Source: Phyllobacterium sophorae
GTDB lineage: Bacteria > Pseudomonadota > Alphaproteobacteria > Rhizobiales > Rhizobiaceae
Direction: 5' to 3'
DNA length: 64,000 nt
Assembly: GCF_003010965.1 (NCBI RefSeq)
Contig: NZ_PGGM01000003.1
Location: forward strand, 496,001 to 560,000
The first letter of the stretch is position 1. Each line of letters begins with the position of its first letter. Positions 26,363 to 34,983 of this stretch are shown here, piece after piece. The notes beneath the pieces were generated by a model, which did no database searches, had not been told where the DNA came from, and saw only the letters and a program-made list of their open reading frames with translations. A program made the position numbers and the translations under genes.

Positions 26363-28945
26363 TTATCTCAGATTTTCAGGTCCCGTCCCTGCTGCAGCGA
26401 CGGCGGCGATCTCGAAGACCGCCTGCGCCTTTTGAACGTCCACCGGACATGGGTATTCGCCCCGCCGCATCAGTGCGTTGAGACGCAGGGCCCGGTAATT
26501 TTCGGGAACGAACACAAGGCCCTTGGGAAAGTGCTTGTTGACCTTAAGCTGGGCGGTAAGCTCACCCTGGGCCGATCGCACGACCACCTGATCACCCTCC
26601 TGGAGACCGAGCTGCACGGCATCCCACGCGCCCATCTCGACATAGGGGTCATCGGCGACCGTATTGAGGATTTCCGAGTGCTCGGAAAGATATCCGTTGT
26701 GGAACAGGCAGTTGCCGGTCATCAGCATGAGGCGGTCCGTTGCAGTGGAGCTGGCAGGCGGAGGGGTGAAGAATGCCCCACCTGGCGGCACCAGGGACGC
26801 CCTGGTGAATGCTCCCTCGCTACCAAGCCCGGTAAGCGTTAGCCCCGCATAGGCAGGAACCAGCCGGGCAATCTCGTCGAATATCTCGCTTTGCACCGAT
26901 GACCTTAAACTTGGGTTGCGAAGCCCCGCGACAAAGTCGAAAATCGCCAGATTGCCCCGTGCCGCAAAAGTTGGTTCGCGGAACTTGCAGACCTTCTGGA
27001 TACGGCCTTCGTTGTTGGTGAAAGTACCGGACTCCTCGCCATAGCTTGCTGCGGGCAGCACCACATCAGCAAGGCCCGCAGTATCGGTGAGGAAAGCGTC
27101 CTGCACGATCAGGAGATCGGCGGCACGAAGCGCACGCTGCACGAATTCCCGGTCGGGGTAAGACATCACGGGATCGCTTGCGGCAATATAGAGCGCGCCC
27201 ATTTGGCCCGTGTCACAAAGCTCCAGCATGGCATCGAAATCCGCGCCCGGTTCAGAGGGGATCTGAGCGCCCCAGGCGCGTTCGAGTGTCGTACGCGCCG
27301 TGTCATCGGCAACGGCGCGAAGGCCCGGCAGCGCCGCCGGCAAAACCCCCATATCCCAGGCACCGAGCTGGTTGGCACGGTCGAAGAGGAACTGCACCGC
27401 AAGTCCCTTGCCGAGTGCGCGCAGAACCTGCAAAAGGTTGTGGAGCTGTTGTAACGTCGCGCGTGCGAGCGGCGGCCTCAGAAGATCGGCGCTGACAAGC
27501 ACGGTGACGCTCCCGCCTTCCAGCAGCGCGGTGGCAAGACGGCCTGGTTCGTCACTGTCGGGGTGCGTTGCTCGCCCGTCAATGCCCGCGCGCATGTTCG
27601 CCGGCAAGGCCTGACCGGCCGCTGCCACAAGCGCGGCCACCACCGCAGCAATGCTCGCGGCCTCACCGCCTGGCGCAACGCGAACGACCACGCGGGCATC
27701 GGCGTCCAGACGCGATGGCCGGGCCGAGAGCATGAGTAACCCCGTCCGGCGCCGCCGCGCGCCGTCCCGCAGCAGGTATTCGGTGACCGGGTTTTCGTCG
27801 GTCACGTTGCCACCAACGACAAGCACGCAGTCGTTGCCGATCACTTCCTCCAGTGGCGCGCGCGTGTAGAAGGCCGCCACCAACGGCCCGAGCGTATCGA
27901 AAGGCGTGGACCAGCGCGACGCGCTGTCTATGTTGTTGGTGCGAAATACCGTCCGCATCACTTTTTGAAATTGATAAAGCACCTCGTTGGGAAGGCGCGG
28001 CGATGCCAGCCCACCCGCAGCCTTTCCCTCGACCGCCGACAGGCGCCCTTGCAGATAATCCCCCGCCTCCTCCCAGGAAACCGGGACGAGGGCGTCATCG
28101 CGGCGGACCATCGGGCGCTTGATCCGCTCCCGGCTCATGACGAAATCGAGGCCGAAGCGCCCCCGTACGCAGAGCGTTTCGCGGTTAACGCCGTGATCTG
28201 CTTTCGAGCGAACCCGCATGAACTCGCCCTTGCGCGTGCCGACGGTCAACTGGCAGCCGGTGCCGCAATGCGGGCAGACCGTGTCGGTCTCGGCCAGATC
28301 CCAGGGCCTCGCCTTGTAGCGATACGGAAAGCTCATCAGCGCGCCAACCGGACAGACCTCGACGCAATTGCCGCACTGGTCGCAACTGGCAAGACTGCCC
28401 TCAAAGCCCGTCACTGCGGTATCCATGCCTTTTTCAACCGTGCCCAAGGCGACTGCACCGACCACCTCCTCGCACATCCGCACGCACCGCTGGCACTGGA
28501 TGCAGCGGTTGACATTCATGATGATGACCGGGCTGAGACGGATGTCCCTGGAGTGGAACACACGTTTGGCATCGCGGAACCGGCTTTCCCGCGGCCCGTA
28601 TGCCATCACCAGATCCTGAAGCTCGCACTCGCCGCCCTTGTCGCAAATGGGGCAGTCAAGAGGGTGGTTGGCGAGCAGCATGTCGAGCATGGAAGAGCGT
28701 GTTTCGTCGATCAGCGGCGTATTCGTCCGCACGACCATGCCGTCTGTGACAGCGGTGGCACAGGACGGCTGCAGTCTGCGCTGCCCCTCGACCTCCACCA
28801 GACACATGCGGCATGAGGCCAGCGCCGGCAACCGCTTCAGATAGCAGAAGGTCGGGATGTCAATGCCCAAACGCTCGGCAGCCTGCAGTACCGTTGAGCC
28901 GGGCTCCACTTCCAGCGTTTGTTGATTTATCGTGATGCTGACCAT
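26363..28945 (-). CDS. nuoG: NADH:quinone oxidoreductase subunit G
   Basis: This is an 860-residue iron-sulfur subunit. The N-terminal 2Fe-2S ferredoxin domain (CYLKRLPALASCRMC) is followed by the HxxxC-type 4Fe-4S site (HPLDCPICDKGGECELQD) and two further 4Fe-4S motifs (CIQCQRCVRMC, CDQCGNCVEVCPVGAL). Then comes CPHCGTGC with a distant Cys in ETLCVRGRFG, matching the N7 cluster site. A molybdopterin-oxidoreductase-like domain and a C-terminal molydopterin-binding-like domain follow. N7 and this length are absent from the standard alphaproteobacterial NuoG of about 690 residues. This points to a separately inherited, E. coli-like or formate-dehydrogenase-like complex I type. Confidence 0.93.
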   Translation of the reverse strand: MVSITINQQTLEVEPGSTVLQAAERLGIDIPTFCYLKRLPALASCRMCLVEVEGQRRLQPSCATAVTDGMVVRTNTPLIDETRSSMLDMLLANHPLDCPICDKGGECELQDLVMAYGPRESRFRDAKRVFHSRDIRLSPVIIMNVNRCIQCQRCVRMCEEVVGAVALGTVEKGMDTAVTGFEGSLASCDQCGNCVEVCPVGALMSFPYRYKARPWDLAETDTVCPHCGTGCQLTVGTRKGEFMRVRSKADHGVNRETLCVRGRFGLDFVMSRERIKRPMVRRDDALVPVSWEEAGDYLQGRLSAVEGKAAGGLASPRLPNEVLYQFQKVMRTVFRTNNIDSASRWSTPFDTLGPLVAAFYTRAPLEEVIGNDCVLVVGGNVTDENPVTEYLLRDGARRRRTGLLMLSARPSRLDADARVVVRVAPGGEAASIAAVVAALVAAAGQALPANMRAGIDGRATHPDSDEPGRLATALLEGGSVTVLVSADLLRPPLARATLQQLHNLLQVLRALGKGLAVQFLFDRANQLGAWDMGVLPAALPGLRAVADDTARTTLERAWGAQIPSEPGADFDAMLELCDTGQMGALYIAASDPVMSYPDREFVQRALRAADLLIVQDAFLTDTAGLADVVLPAASYGEESGTFTNNEGRIQKVCKFREPTFAARGNLAIFDFVAGLRNPSLRSSVQSEIFDEIARLVPAYAGLTLTGLGSEGAFTRASLVPPGGAFFTPPPASSTATDRLMLMTGNCLFHNGYLSEHSEILNTVADDPYVEMGAWDAVQLGLQEGDQVVVRSAQGELTAQLKVNKHFPKGLVFVPENYRALRLNALMRRGEYPCPVDVQKAQAVFEIAAVAAAGTGPENLR

Positions 28946-28966
28946 GACTGTCCTGCGGCCTTCTCC

Positions 28967-30232
28967 TCAGTGAAACGGGCACCTTCGCGCCTCGATATGG
29001 GCGACAAATTCATGCTCGAAATGCGTCAGGGCTGCTCGCAGTCCCATGGCAGCGCCGTCGCCCAGGGCGCAGAACGTATTGCCGAAAATGCCCTTGCAAA
29101 GCGCTTCCAACTGCTCCAGATCGCCCGCCCCCCCCTGTCCCGCCTCGACGCGGCGCAGCACTTTTACAACCCAATTTAGTCCTTCGCGGCACGGCGTGCA
29201 CTTGCCGCAGGACTCATGGTGAAAGAACTCGATAATCCGGGTGGCAACCTTGACCATGCAGGCAGAGTCGTCGATCACGATGACGCCGGCCGAGCCGAGC
29301 ATCGAACCGGCAGCGGCGAGCGAGTCGAAATCCATCGCAACGTCCAATCCAGACGCCGGGATTAGCGGCGCCGAGACCCCGCCGGGAATCACTGCCTTGA
29401 TCTTGCGCCCCGGCAGCGGACCGCCGGCGCACTCTTGCACCAGTTCGCGCAGCGGTATCCCCATCGGCAGCTCGTAAAGTCCCGGTTTGCGCACCTGACC
29501 GCTCATGCAATAGAGCTTCGGGCCAGGGCTTTTGTCGGGGCCGATGCCGCGGAACCAGTCTGGGCCCCGTGCTATGATATGCGGAACGCAGGCCAACGTC
29601 TCGACATTGTTGATCACGGTCGGGCTTGCGTAGAGTCCTTCGACCGCTGGAAACGGCGGTTTCAGGCGTGGCTGCGCTCGCTTGCCTTCGAGCGAGTCGA
29701 GCATTGCCGTCTCCTCGCCGCAAATATACGCACCGGCGCCGCAATGGATGTGAACGACGAAATTGAAATCCGAGCCCAGAATCCGCGGTCCCAGATAACC
29801 CTTGGCGTGGGCCTCGGCGATTGCCTGCTCCAGCCGCCGGATCGCCAGGGCGTATTCCCCGCGGATGTAGACATAGGCGGTTTCGGCCCCGATCGCGTAG
29901 CCACTGATTGCCAGACCTTCGAGGAGCTGGTGCGGGTCGCGCTCCATGATGATCCGGTCCTTGAAAGTGCCCGGCTCGCCCTCATCGGCGTTGCAGCACA
30001 GGTATTTCGGCTTGTCGGCGCGTGTTGGCACGAAGCTCCATTTCATCCCGGTCGGGAATCCGGCTCCGCCGCGACCGCGAAGGTTGGATTGCTTGACCAG
30101 GTCAATGATCTCGTCGGGCGTGTGCTCGTGAAGCGCCTTTGCCAGTGCCTGGTAGCCGCCGCCGGCCAAATAGGTCGCAAGCAGGTGGCCATCGGGCACG
30201 TCCACATTCATCAAGAGCACCGGTTTGAACAT
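28967..30232 (-). CDS. nuoF: NADH:quinone oxidoreductase subunit F
   Basis: This is the 421-residue flavoprotein that oxidises NADH. The NADH-binding GRGGAGFPTGMKW, the FMN-binding region around CNADEGEPGTFKDR and GAGAYICGEETAML, and the N3 cluster motif SCGKCTPCREG plus a later Cys (GNTFCALGDGA) are all intact. Length is normal. The gene sits between nuoE and nuoG with short gaps (4 and 21 bases). Confidence 0.95.
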   Translation of the reverse strand: MFKPVLLMNVDVPDGHLLATYLAGGGYQALAKALHEHTPDEIIDLVKQSNLRGRGGAGFPTGMKWSFVPTRADKPKYLCCNADEGEPGTFKDRIIMERDPHQLLEGLAISGYAIGAETAYVYIRGEYALAIRRLEQAIAEAHAKGYLGPRILGSDFNFVVHIHCGAGAYICGEETAMLDSLEGKRAQPRLKPPFPAVEGLYASPTVINNVETLACVPHIIARGPDWFRGIGPDKSPGPKLYCMSGQVRKPGLYELPMGIPLRELVQECAGGPLPGRKIKAVIPGGVSAPLIPASGLDVAMDFDSLAAAGSMLGSAGVIVIDDSACMVKVATRIIEFFHHESCGKCTPCREGLNWVVKVLRRVEAGQGGAGDLEQLEALCKGIFGNTFCALGDGAAMGLRAALTHFEHEFVAHIEARRCPFH

Positions 30233-30236
30233 GGGG

Positions 30237-30749
30237 CTAGGCTCCCGGCGGCGCTGACGCGGCGAAGTCGGCGCCCGTCGCTTGCGCCGTCACCGCGCGC
30301 AGCCCGTCCAGCAGCGCGTCGATCCGCGCGATGTCAAGGTCGCCGTGATAGTCGTCACCGAGCTGCATCACCGGGGCCATCTCGCACGCGCCGAGGCATT
30401 CAACGGTGGAAAGCGTGAAAAGCCCGTCCGGCGTCGTGTCGCCCCTGTTGATTCCCAGCACTGCCTCCAGGTGCGAAAGCAGGTCTTCGGATCCACGCAA
30501 CATGCACGATAGATTGTCGCAAAGTTGCAGGTGGAACATCCCCACTGGCTCGGTATGGAAAAGCGTATAGAAAGTCGCCAGCTCATAGACCCAGATCCGT
30601 TCGACATCGAGGATGTCGGCGACCTCTTCCAGCACGGGGCCAGGCAGATGGCCATATTCCTTCTGTGCGATCAAAAGCGCGGGCATGATCGCCGAACGCT
30701 GGTCGGGATACCGCGCCGCCGCCGCTTCGATCTTTTCGCGCATGTTCAT
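30237..30749 (-). CDS. nuoE: NADH:quinone oxidoreductase subunit E
   Basis: This thioredoxin-like 2Fe-2S subunit (cluster N1a) has about 170 residues. Cysteines are in LCDNLSCML and VECLGACEMAP, the standard C-x4-C and C-x3-C set. The N-terminal helical part AQKEYGHLPGPVLEEVADIL is typical. The start is either ATG 30749 or a TTG at 30758; an AGGAG lies upstream of both. It precedes nuoF by four bases. Confidence 0.93.
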   Translation of the reverse strand: MNMREKIEAAAARYPDQRSAIMPALLIAQKEYGHLPGPVLEEVADILDVERIWVYELATFYTLFHTEPVGMFHLQLCDNLSCMLRGSEDLLSHLEAVLGINRGDTTPDGLFTLSTVECLGACEMAPVMQLGDDYHGDLDIARIDALLDGLRAVTAQATGADFAASAPPGA

Positions 30750-30767
30750 CGCGTGCAAAATCTCCTG

Positions 30768-31982
30768 TTACTTGTCCACCTCCGCCATCACCGGGTCGAG
30801 GCTGCCCAGCACGGCGATCATATCCGCCAGGTAGTGCGCATTGCTTGTCCCGAACAGTCCCTGAAGATTGACGAACGACGGTGCCCGCACCTTCATGCGG
30901 AACGGTTTTTCCGACCCGTCGCTGATGATGTAAAACCCCAGCTCGCCCTTTGGCGCCTCAATTGCCGAATAGACCTCACCCTTCGGCACTTTGAATCCAT
31001 AGGCCGACAGGTCGAAGTGCTGGATCAGCGCCTCCATCGAGCAATGCACCTTGTCCTTGTCCACAGGGAAAGCGATCGTCGGCATATCGATCTGGAACGG
31101 CCCTTCCGGCATCTGGTCAAGGCATTGTTCAATGATCCGCACGCTCTCGCGCATCTCCTCCACCCGGCATTGCCAGCGCGCGTAGCAATCGCCCTCCTCG
31201 CGGGTAATGACATTGAAGTCGAGCCGGTCGTAGATCTCATAGGGTTCGTCGCGGCGGATGTCCCAGTCGACGCCCGAGGCGCGCAGGTTCGGGCCGCTCA
31301 GCCCGAGATCAATTGCGTCTTTCGCCGAGATAACCCCGATCCCCTGTGTGCGCTTGAGAAACACCCGGTTGTTCTCGACCAGCCGTTCATAGTCACGGAT
31401 CCGGTTCGGGAAGATGTCGCAGAACTCCCGGATCTTTACGAAAAAACCGTCGGGCAGATCCTCGCGCACACCGCCGACGCGGCAAAAGGAGGTGTGCATC
31501 CGCGCACCGCTGATCATCTCAAACAGATCCATGATCATTTCGCGCTCGCGCATGGCGTAAAGCAACGCGGTCATTGCGCCGAGGTCGAGTGGCAGTGCGC
31601 CAGTGATCAATAGATGACCGGAGATCCGCGCCAGTTCGGCCATCAGCACGCGGATATATTGCGCGCGGATCGGCGCTTCGATGCCAAGGAGCTTCTCCAC
31701 CGCCAGCGCGAAGGCGAGGTTGTTGGAAGGCGGGCAGAGGTAATCGAGCCGGTCGGTTAGCGGAAAAATCTGGGTATAGGTGAAGCTTTCGGCCAGCTTT
31801 TCTGTGCCGCGGTGGAGATAGCCGATGTGCGGGTCGACGCGCGCAACATATTCGCCCTCCAGTTCAAGGACAAGCCGCAGGACGCCATGCGTGCTGGGAT
31901 GCTGCGGGCCCAGATTGAGAAGCACCTCCTTGGTGTCGAGCGCTTCGCCTTCCGGCCTGGTGAGTTCCGTGACTTCGGTCAT
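30768..31982 (-). CDS. nuoD: NADH:quinone oxidoreductase subunit D
   Basis: This 404-residue 49-kDa-type subunit forms the quinone pocket with NuoB. The quinone-site motif GPQHPSTHGVLRLVL is near the N terminus. LDYLCPPSNNLAFALAVEKLL, RVGGVREDLPDGF, and the C-terminal RAPSFVNLQGL and DPVMAEVDK follow. It is separate from nuoC, unlike the E. coli fusion. Length and all landmark residues are normal. Confidence 0.95.
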   Translation of the reverse strand: MTEVTELTRPEGEALDTKEVLLNLGPQHPSTHGVLRLVLELEGEYVARVDPHIGYLHRGTEKLAESFTYTQIFPLTDRLDYLCPPSNNLAFALAVEKLLGIEAPIRAQYIRVLMAELARISGHLLITGALPLDLGAMTALLYAMREREMIMDLFEMISGARMHTSFCRVGGVREDLPDGFFVKIREFCDIFPNRIRDYERLVENNRVFLKRTQGIGVISAKDAIDLGLSGPNLRASGVDWDIRRDEPYEIYDRLDFNVITREEGDCYARWQCRVEEMRESVRIIEQCLDQMPEGPFQIDMPTIAFPVDKDKVHCSMEALIQHFDLSAYGFKVPKGEVYSAIEAPKGELGFYIISDGSEKPFRMKVRAPSFVNLQGLFGTSNAHYLADMIAVLGSLDPVMAEVDK

Positions 31983-32009
31983 CTTACGTTTCCGGTGCAG
32001 CGGCCTCCT

Positions 32010-32540
32010 TTATGGAATGTTCTTGGTGGCGAGATCGGGCTGTGACGGCGGCGGGCCTTCGGCACCAAACGGGTTGAGCTTGTCCTTGTAGCCCCGCAGC
32101 GGAAAGTCCTTGCGCTGCGGGAAGCCCTCGAAGCCTTCCCACATGTAGATCCGGCGCAGGTCTGGGTGGCCCTCAAACCTGATCCCGTACATGTCCCAGG
32201 CTTCGCGCTCATGCCAGTTGGCGGTCCGCCACACCCCAATCACAGATGGAATCTGCGGCGGATCGCCGAGGCGGCACTTGATGCGAACGCGCCATTTGTT
32301 CGGCAGCGAATAGAGGTGGTAGACTGCCTCGAAGCGCGGCACGTCAGGGTAATGGTCGACCCCGCAGATGTCCGATAGGAAATTGAACTGCAGCGCCGGG
32401 TGTTCCTTCAAAAATCGGCAAAGCGCGAGGATCAACTCGGGCGCAGCGGTGAAGGCATGAACGCCATGAGCCAATCCAAGATCCTCGATTGCCTCGCCGA
32501 AGCGCTCCGTGATCAGGTTGAAGGGCATGCGCACGCTCAT
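32010..32540 (-). CDS. nuoC: NADH:quinone oxidoreductase subunit C
   Basis: This is a 176-residue 30-kDa-type peripheral subunit. The start (ATG 32540) overlaps the nuoB stop by ATGA. Signature segments are [13 protein letters not shown], then [23 protein letters not shown] and [17 protein letters not shown]. No cofactor is carried. The upstream-extended frame runs inside nuoB and is not used. Confidence 0.94.
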   Translation of the reverse strand: MSVRMPFNLITERFGEAIEDLGLAHGVHAFTAAPELILALCRFLKEHPALQFNFLSDICGVDHYPDVPRFEAVYHLYSLPNKWRVRIKCRLGDPPQIPSVIGVWRTANWHEREAWDMYGIRFEGHPDLRRIYMWEGFEGFPQRKDFPLRGYKDKLNPFGAEGPPPSQPDLATKNIP

Positions 32541-33040
32541 GGCACTGCGATCCGGTCCAGGGGCGTCCCGGCCAGCGCCCGGGATTTCTTGATCTTCTCC
32601 TGAAGCAGAAGGAAGCCATGCATCAGCGCCTCCGGCCGCGGCGGGCAGCCGGGCACATGCACATCGACCGGCACGAAGGTCTCCGCCCCCTGCACCACCG
32701 CATAGGTGTTGTAGACCCCGCCCGAGATCGCGCATGTGCCCATCGCGATAACCCAGCGCGGCTCTGGCATCTGGTCATAAAGCCGGCGTACGACGGGAGC
32801 GAATTTCCGCGTCACGGTGCCGGCGATAATCATGACATCGGACTGGCGCGGCGAAGGGCGGAAGACCACGCCGAACCGGTCGAGATCATAGCGCGCGCAA
32901 CCGGCCGCGATCATCTCGATGGCACAGCAGGCAATGCCGAAGGTCTCAGGCCACAGCGCCGACCGTCGGCTCCAGCTGATAACGCTGTCGGCCGTGGTGA
33001 ACAGCACGCTGTCGCGGATCGTATCGTTTACGCCTCCCAT
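32537..33040 (-). CDS. nuoB: NADH:quinone oxidoreductase subunit B
   Basis: This is a 167-residue subunit holding the terminal cluster N2. The tandem cysteines are in [10 protein letters not shown], the third is in [10 protein letters not shown] and the fourth in VPGCPPRPE. The start ATG 33040 begins [10 protein letters not shown] and overlaps the end of nuoA by 13 bases. The N-terminal amphipathic part is shorter than in typical alphaproteobacterial NuoB. Confidence 0.94.
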   Translation of the reverse strand: MGGVNDTIRDSVLFTTADSVISWSRRSALWPETFGIACCAIEMIAAGCARYDLDRFGVVFRPSPRQSDVMIIAGTVTRKFAPVVRRLYDQMPEPRWVIAMGTCAISGGVYNTYAVVQGAETFVPVDVHVPGCPPRPEALMHGFLLLQEKIKKSRALAGTPLDRIAVP

Positions 33041-33393
33041 TCCAGCGCTCCCTTCAGCCAGGCGTAGGCAAAGCCCACAATAAGCAGCAACATGAACACA
33101 AACATCTCGACATAACCGACCAGCCCGATGTCTTTCAGCACGACGGCCCAGGGAAAGAGGAACATCGTCTCGACATCGAAGACCACCAACAGGATCGCCA
33201 GTATAAAGAACTGCACCTTGAAACGGCCGCCGGCGGCTTCGCCAGCCGGGTCCATGCCGCACTCATAGGGCATGTTCTTATCGAAATAGGGATTGGACGG
33301 GCGCAACAGCGAGGAGACAAATAGCGTCACTCCCGCCACCAGAACAATTCCAGCGACCATGAAAAGAACCGGCAGGAATTCCATTGCAGTCAT
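33028..33393 (-). CDS. nuoA: NADH:quinone oxidoreductase subunit A
   Basis: This is a 121-residue membrane subunit with three helices (about residues 5-25, 58-80 and 88-108). The loop carries [16 protein letters not shown], with the conserved Cys and acids of the NuoA/ND3 loop. [21 protein letters not shown] is the second helix signature. It begins the nuoABCDEFG run; a spacer of 150 bases separates it from nuoN. Confidence 0.95.
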   Translation of the reverse strand: MTAMEFLPVLFMVAGIVLVAGVTLFVSSLLRPSNPYFDKNMPYECGMDPAGEAAGGRFKVQFFILAILLVVFDVETMFLFPWAVVLKDIGLVGYVEMFVFMLLLIVGFAYAWLKGALEWEA

Positions 33394-33437
33394 ATCGCAT
33401 GGCCTCGGTCACTCCGAGCATTTTCCTCAGGGCCGCA

Positions 33438-33459
33438 ACCGGTCCCAATTTGGACCGGT
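33438..33459. repeat. Perfect inverted repeat between nuoN and nuoA
   Basis: ACCGGTCC-CAATTT-GGACCGGT is an 8-bp perfect palindromic hairpin in the only sizeable gap of the minus-strand run, about 45 bases upstream of nuoA. There is no T-run. It could be an operator, an mRNA processing hairpin or part of an internal promoter region for nuoA-G. Confidence 0.6.
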
Positions 33460-33543
33460 AATGCGATCGCCCGGGAAGCACTTGGGCAACCTTTCTTGAA
33501 CTGGCAGTTTATTCCGCCGCGCGGTTCATTGCAAATCCAATGA

Positions 33544-34983
33544 TCAGCCGCCAAACACCGACTGCTGAGCAAGCCTCAGAAACCACGCGGGAAATAGGCC
33601 GATGCCGATGGTGGCGGCAGCAGTCAAGGCGAGCGTGGCGCGAACCAAGGGCGTCAGCGCCGGGTCGAACGCCCTCTCCGGCTCGCGCATGTAGATCACC
33701 ATGACGATGCGGATGTAAAAGTAGGCGGCAACGGCACTCAGCAGCACTGCAATCACCGCCAGCATGACGAAACCTCGCTCGACGAGCGCGACCAGCACGT
33801 AGAACTTGGCGAAAAACCCGGCTGTCGGGGGAATACCGGCCAGCGAGAACAGATAGAGCAGCATCAAAAGCGCCAGGGCAGGATGCAACTTGGCGAAACC
33901 CGTGTAGTCTTCGATAATTTCGCCCGAGAAATCGCCGTTGCGCATCATGATGACGGTGGCGAAAATACCAAGGGTCATGAAAGCGTAGATCAGCAGGTAG
34001 AGCATAACACTGGCAATCCCATCGGCACCGCCAGCCACCACCCCGAACAAGGCGAACCCGGCATGGGCGATGCTGGAATAAGCCAAGAGGCGCTTGAAAT
34101 TATCCTGCACCAGCGCCACGAAACTACCGAGCGCCATCGTTGCTACCGCGATGACCGCGACGATAATCCATACGTGCGAGGATGCGACCAGCGGGTTGAG
34201 GAACACGCGCAGGATCACCGCAAACCCGGCTGCCTTGGGGCCCGCCGACATGAAGGCGGTAATCGTCATCGGCGCGCCTTCATAAACGTCCGGCAACCAC
34301 ATATGGAAGGGCACCGCGCCAACCTTGAAGACCAGTCCCGCGACGATGAAGACCACCGCCAACAACAATCCGGGATCGAGTGGATCGCCGGTCACCGCCG
34401 CTGCCACCGCGTCCAGCTGCGTGGTACCGGTCAGTCCGTAGATCAGCGAAACGCCGTAAAGGAAGATTCCGGTCGAGACTGCGCCAAGGATCACGTATTT
34501 CAGCGCCGCTTCATTCGACCGCCGCTGCTGGCGCAGAAAGCCAGTCAGGACATAGGTGCACAGCACCATCAGTTCGAGGCCGACATAGATCGACAGAAGA
34601 TCGGTCGCCGAGGCCATGATCATCATTCCCGACAGCGCCAAGAGCAAAAGGACGTAGTATTCGCTGCTCTGGATTCCTTCGATATCGGCATATTTTGGCG
34701 AGAGGAGAAACGTCAACACTGTGGCTATGTAAAACAAGAGCTTGAAGAAGGTTGCGAAGCGGTCGACAATGAACATACCCGCGTAGGCTGGCCGCACCTC
34801 GTTTGCCAGCATGAGTGTCCCCAAGACGGCAATCAACACGATCGCGATGGAAGCACAGACCAGGAAATATGCCTGCCCCTTTGGCACAAACTGTCCCAGG
34901 ATCAGCAGGACGCATGCCCCAGTGACCACGACGATCTCGGGCAGGCTTGCCAGGATCGATTCAAAGAGCGCGGCTTCGGTCAT
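33544..34983 (-). CDS. nuoN: NADH:quinone oxidoreductase subunit N (antiporter-like)
   Basis: This is a 479-residue polytopic proton-pumping subunit with about 14 helices. The start ATG 34983 overlaps the nuoM stop (ATGA). Landmarks are YVGLELMVLCTYVL with the helix-5 Glu, a KVGAVPFHMWLPDVYEGAP segment with the channel Lys, and LLAYSSIAHAGFALFG. Length is normal. Confidence 0.94.
   Translation of the reverse strand: MTEAALFESILASLPEIVVVTGACVLLILGQFVPKGQAYFLVCASIAIVLIAVLGTLMLANEVRPAYAGMFIVDRFATFFKLLFYIATVLTFLLSPKYADIEGIQSSEYYVLLLLALSGMMIMASATDLLSIYVGLELMVLCTYVLTGFLRQQRRSNEAALKYVILGAVSTGIFLYGVSLIYGLTGTTQLDAVAAAVTGDPLDPGLLLAVVFIVAGLVFKVGAVPFHMWLPDVYEGAPMTITAFMSAGPKAAGFAVILRVFLNPLVASSHVWIIVAVIAVATMALGSFVALVQDNFKRLLAYSSIAHAGFALFGVVAGGADGIASVMLYLLIYAFMTLGIFATVIMMRNGDFSGEIIEDYTGFAKLHPALALLMLLYLFSLAGIPPTAGFFAKFYVLVALVERGFVMLAVIAVLLSAVAAYFYIRIVMVIYMREPERAFDPALTPLVRATLALTAAATIGIGLFPAWFLRLAQQSVFGG

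Noticed and set aside
29435-30418. Plus-strand open frame of 327 codons opposite nuoF and nuoE
   Set aside because: It mirrors highly conserved nuoF/nuoE coding sequence, has no ribosome site and shows no family motif; high-GC antisense frames are common.
30525-31613. Plus-strand open frame of 362 codons opposite nuoE and nuoD
   Set aside because: Antisense shadow of conserved genes, low-complexity composition rich in His, Arg and Asp, and no recognisable domain.
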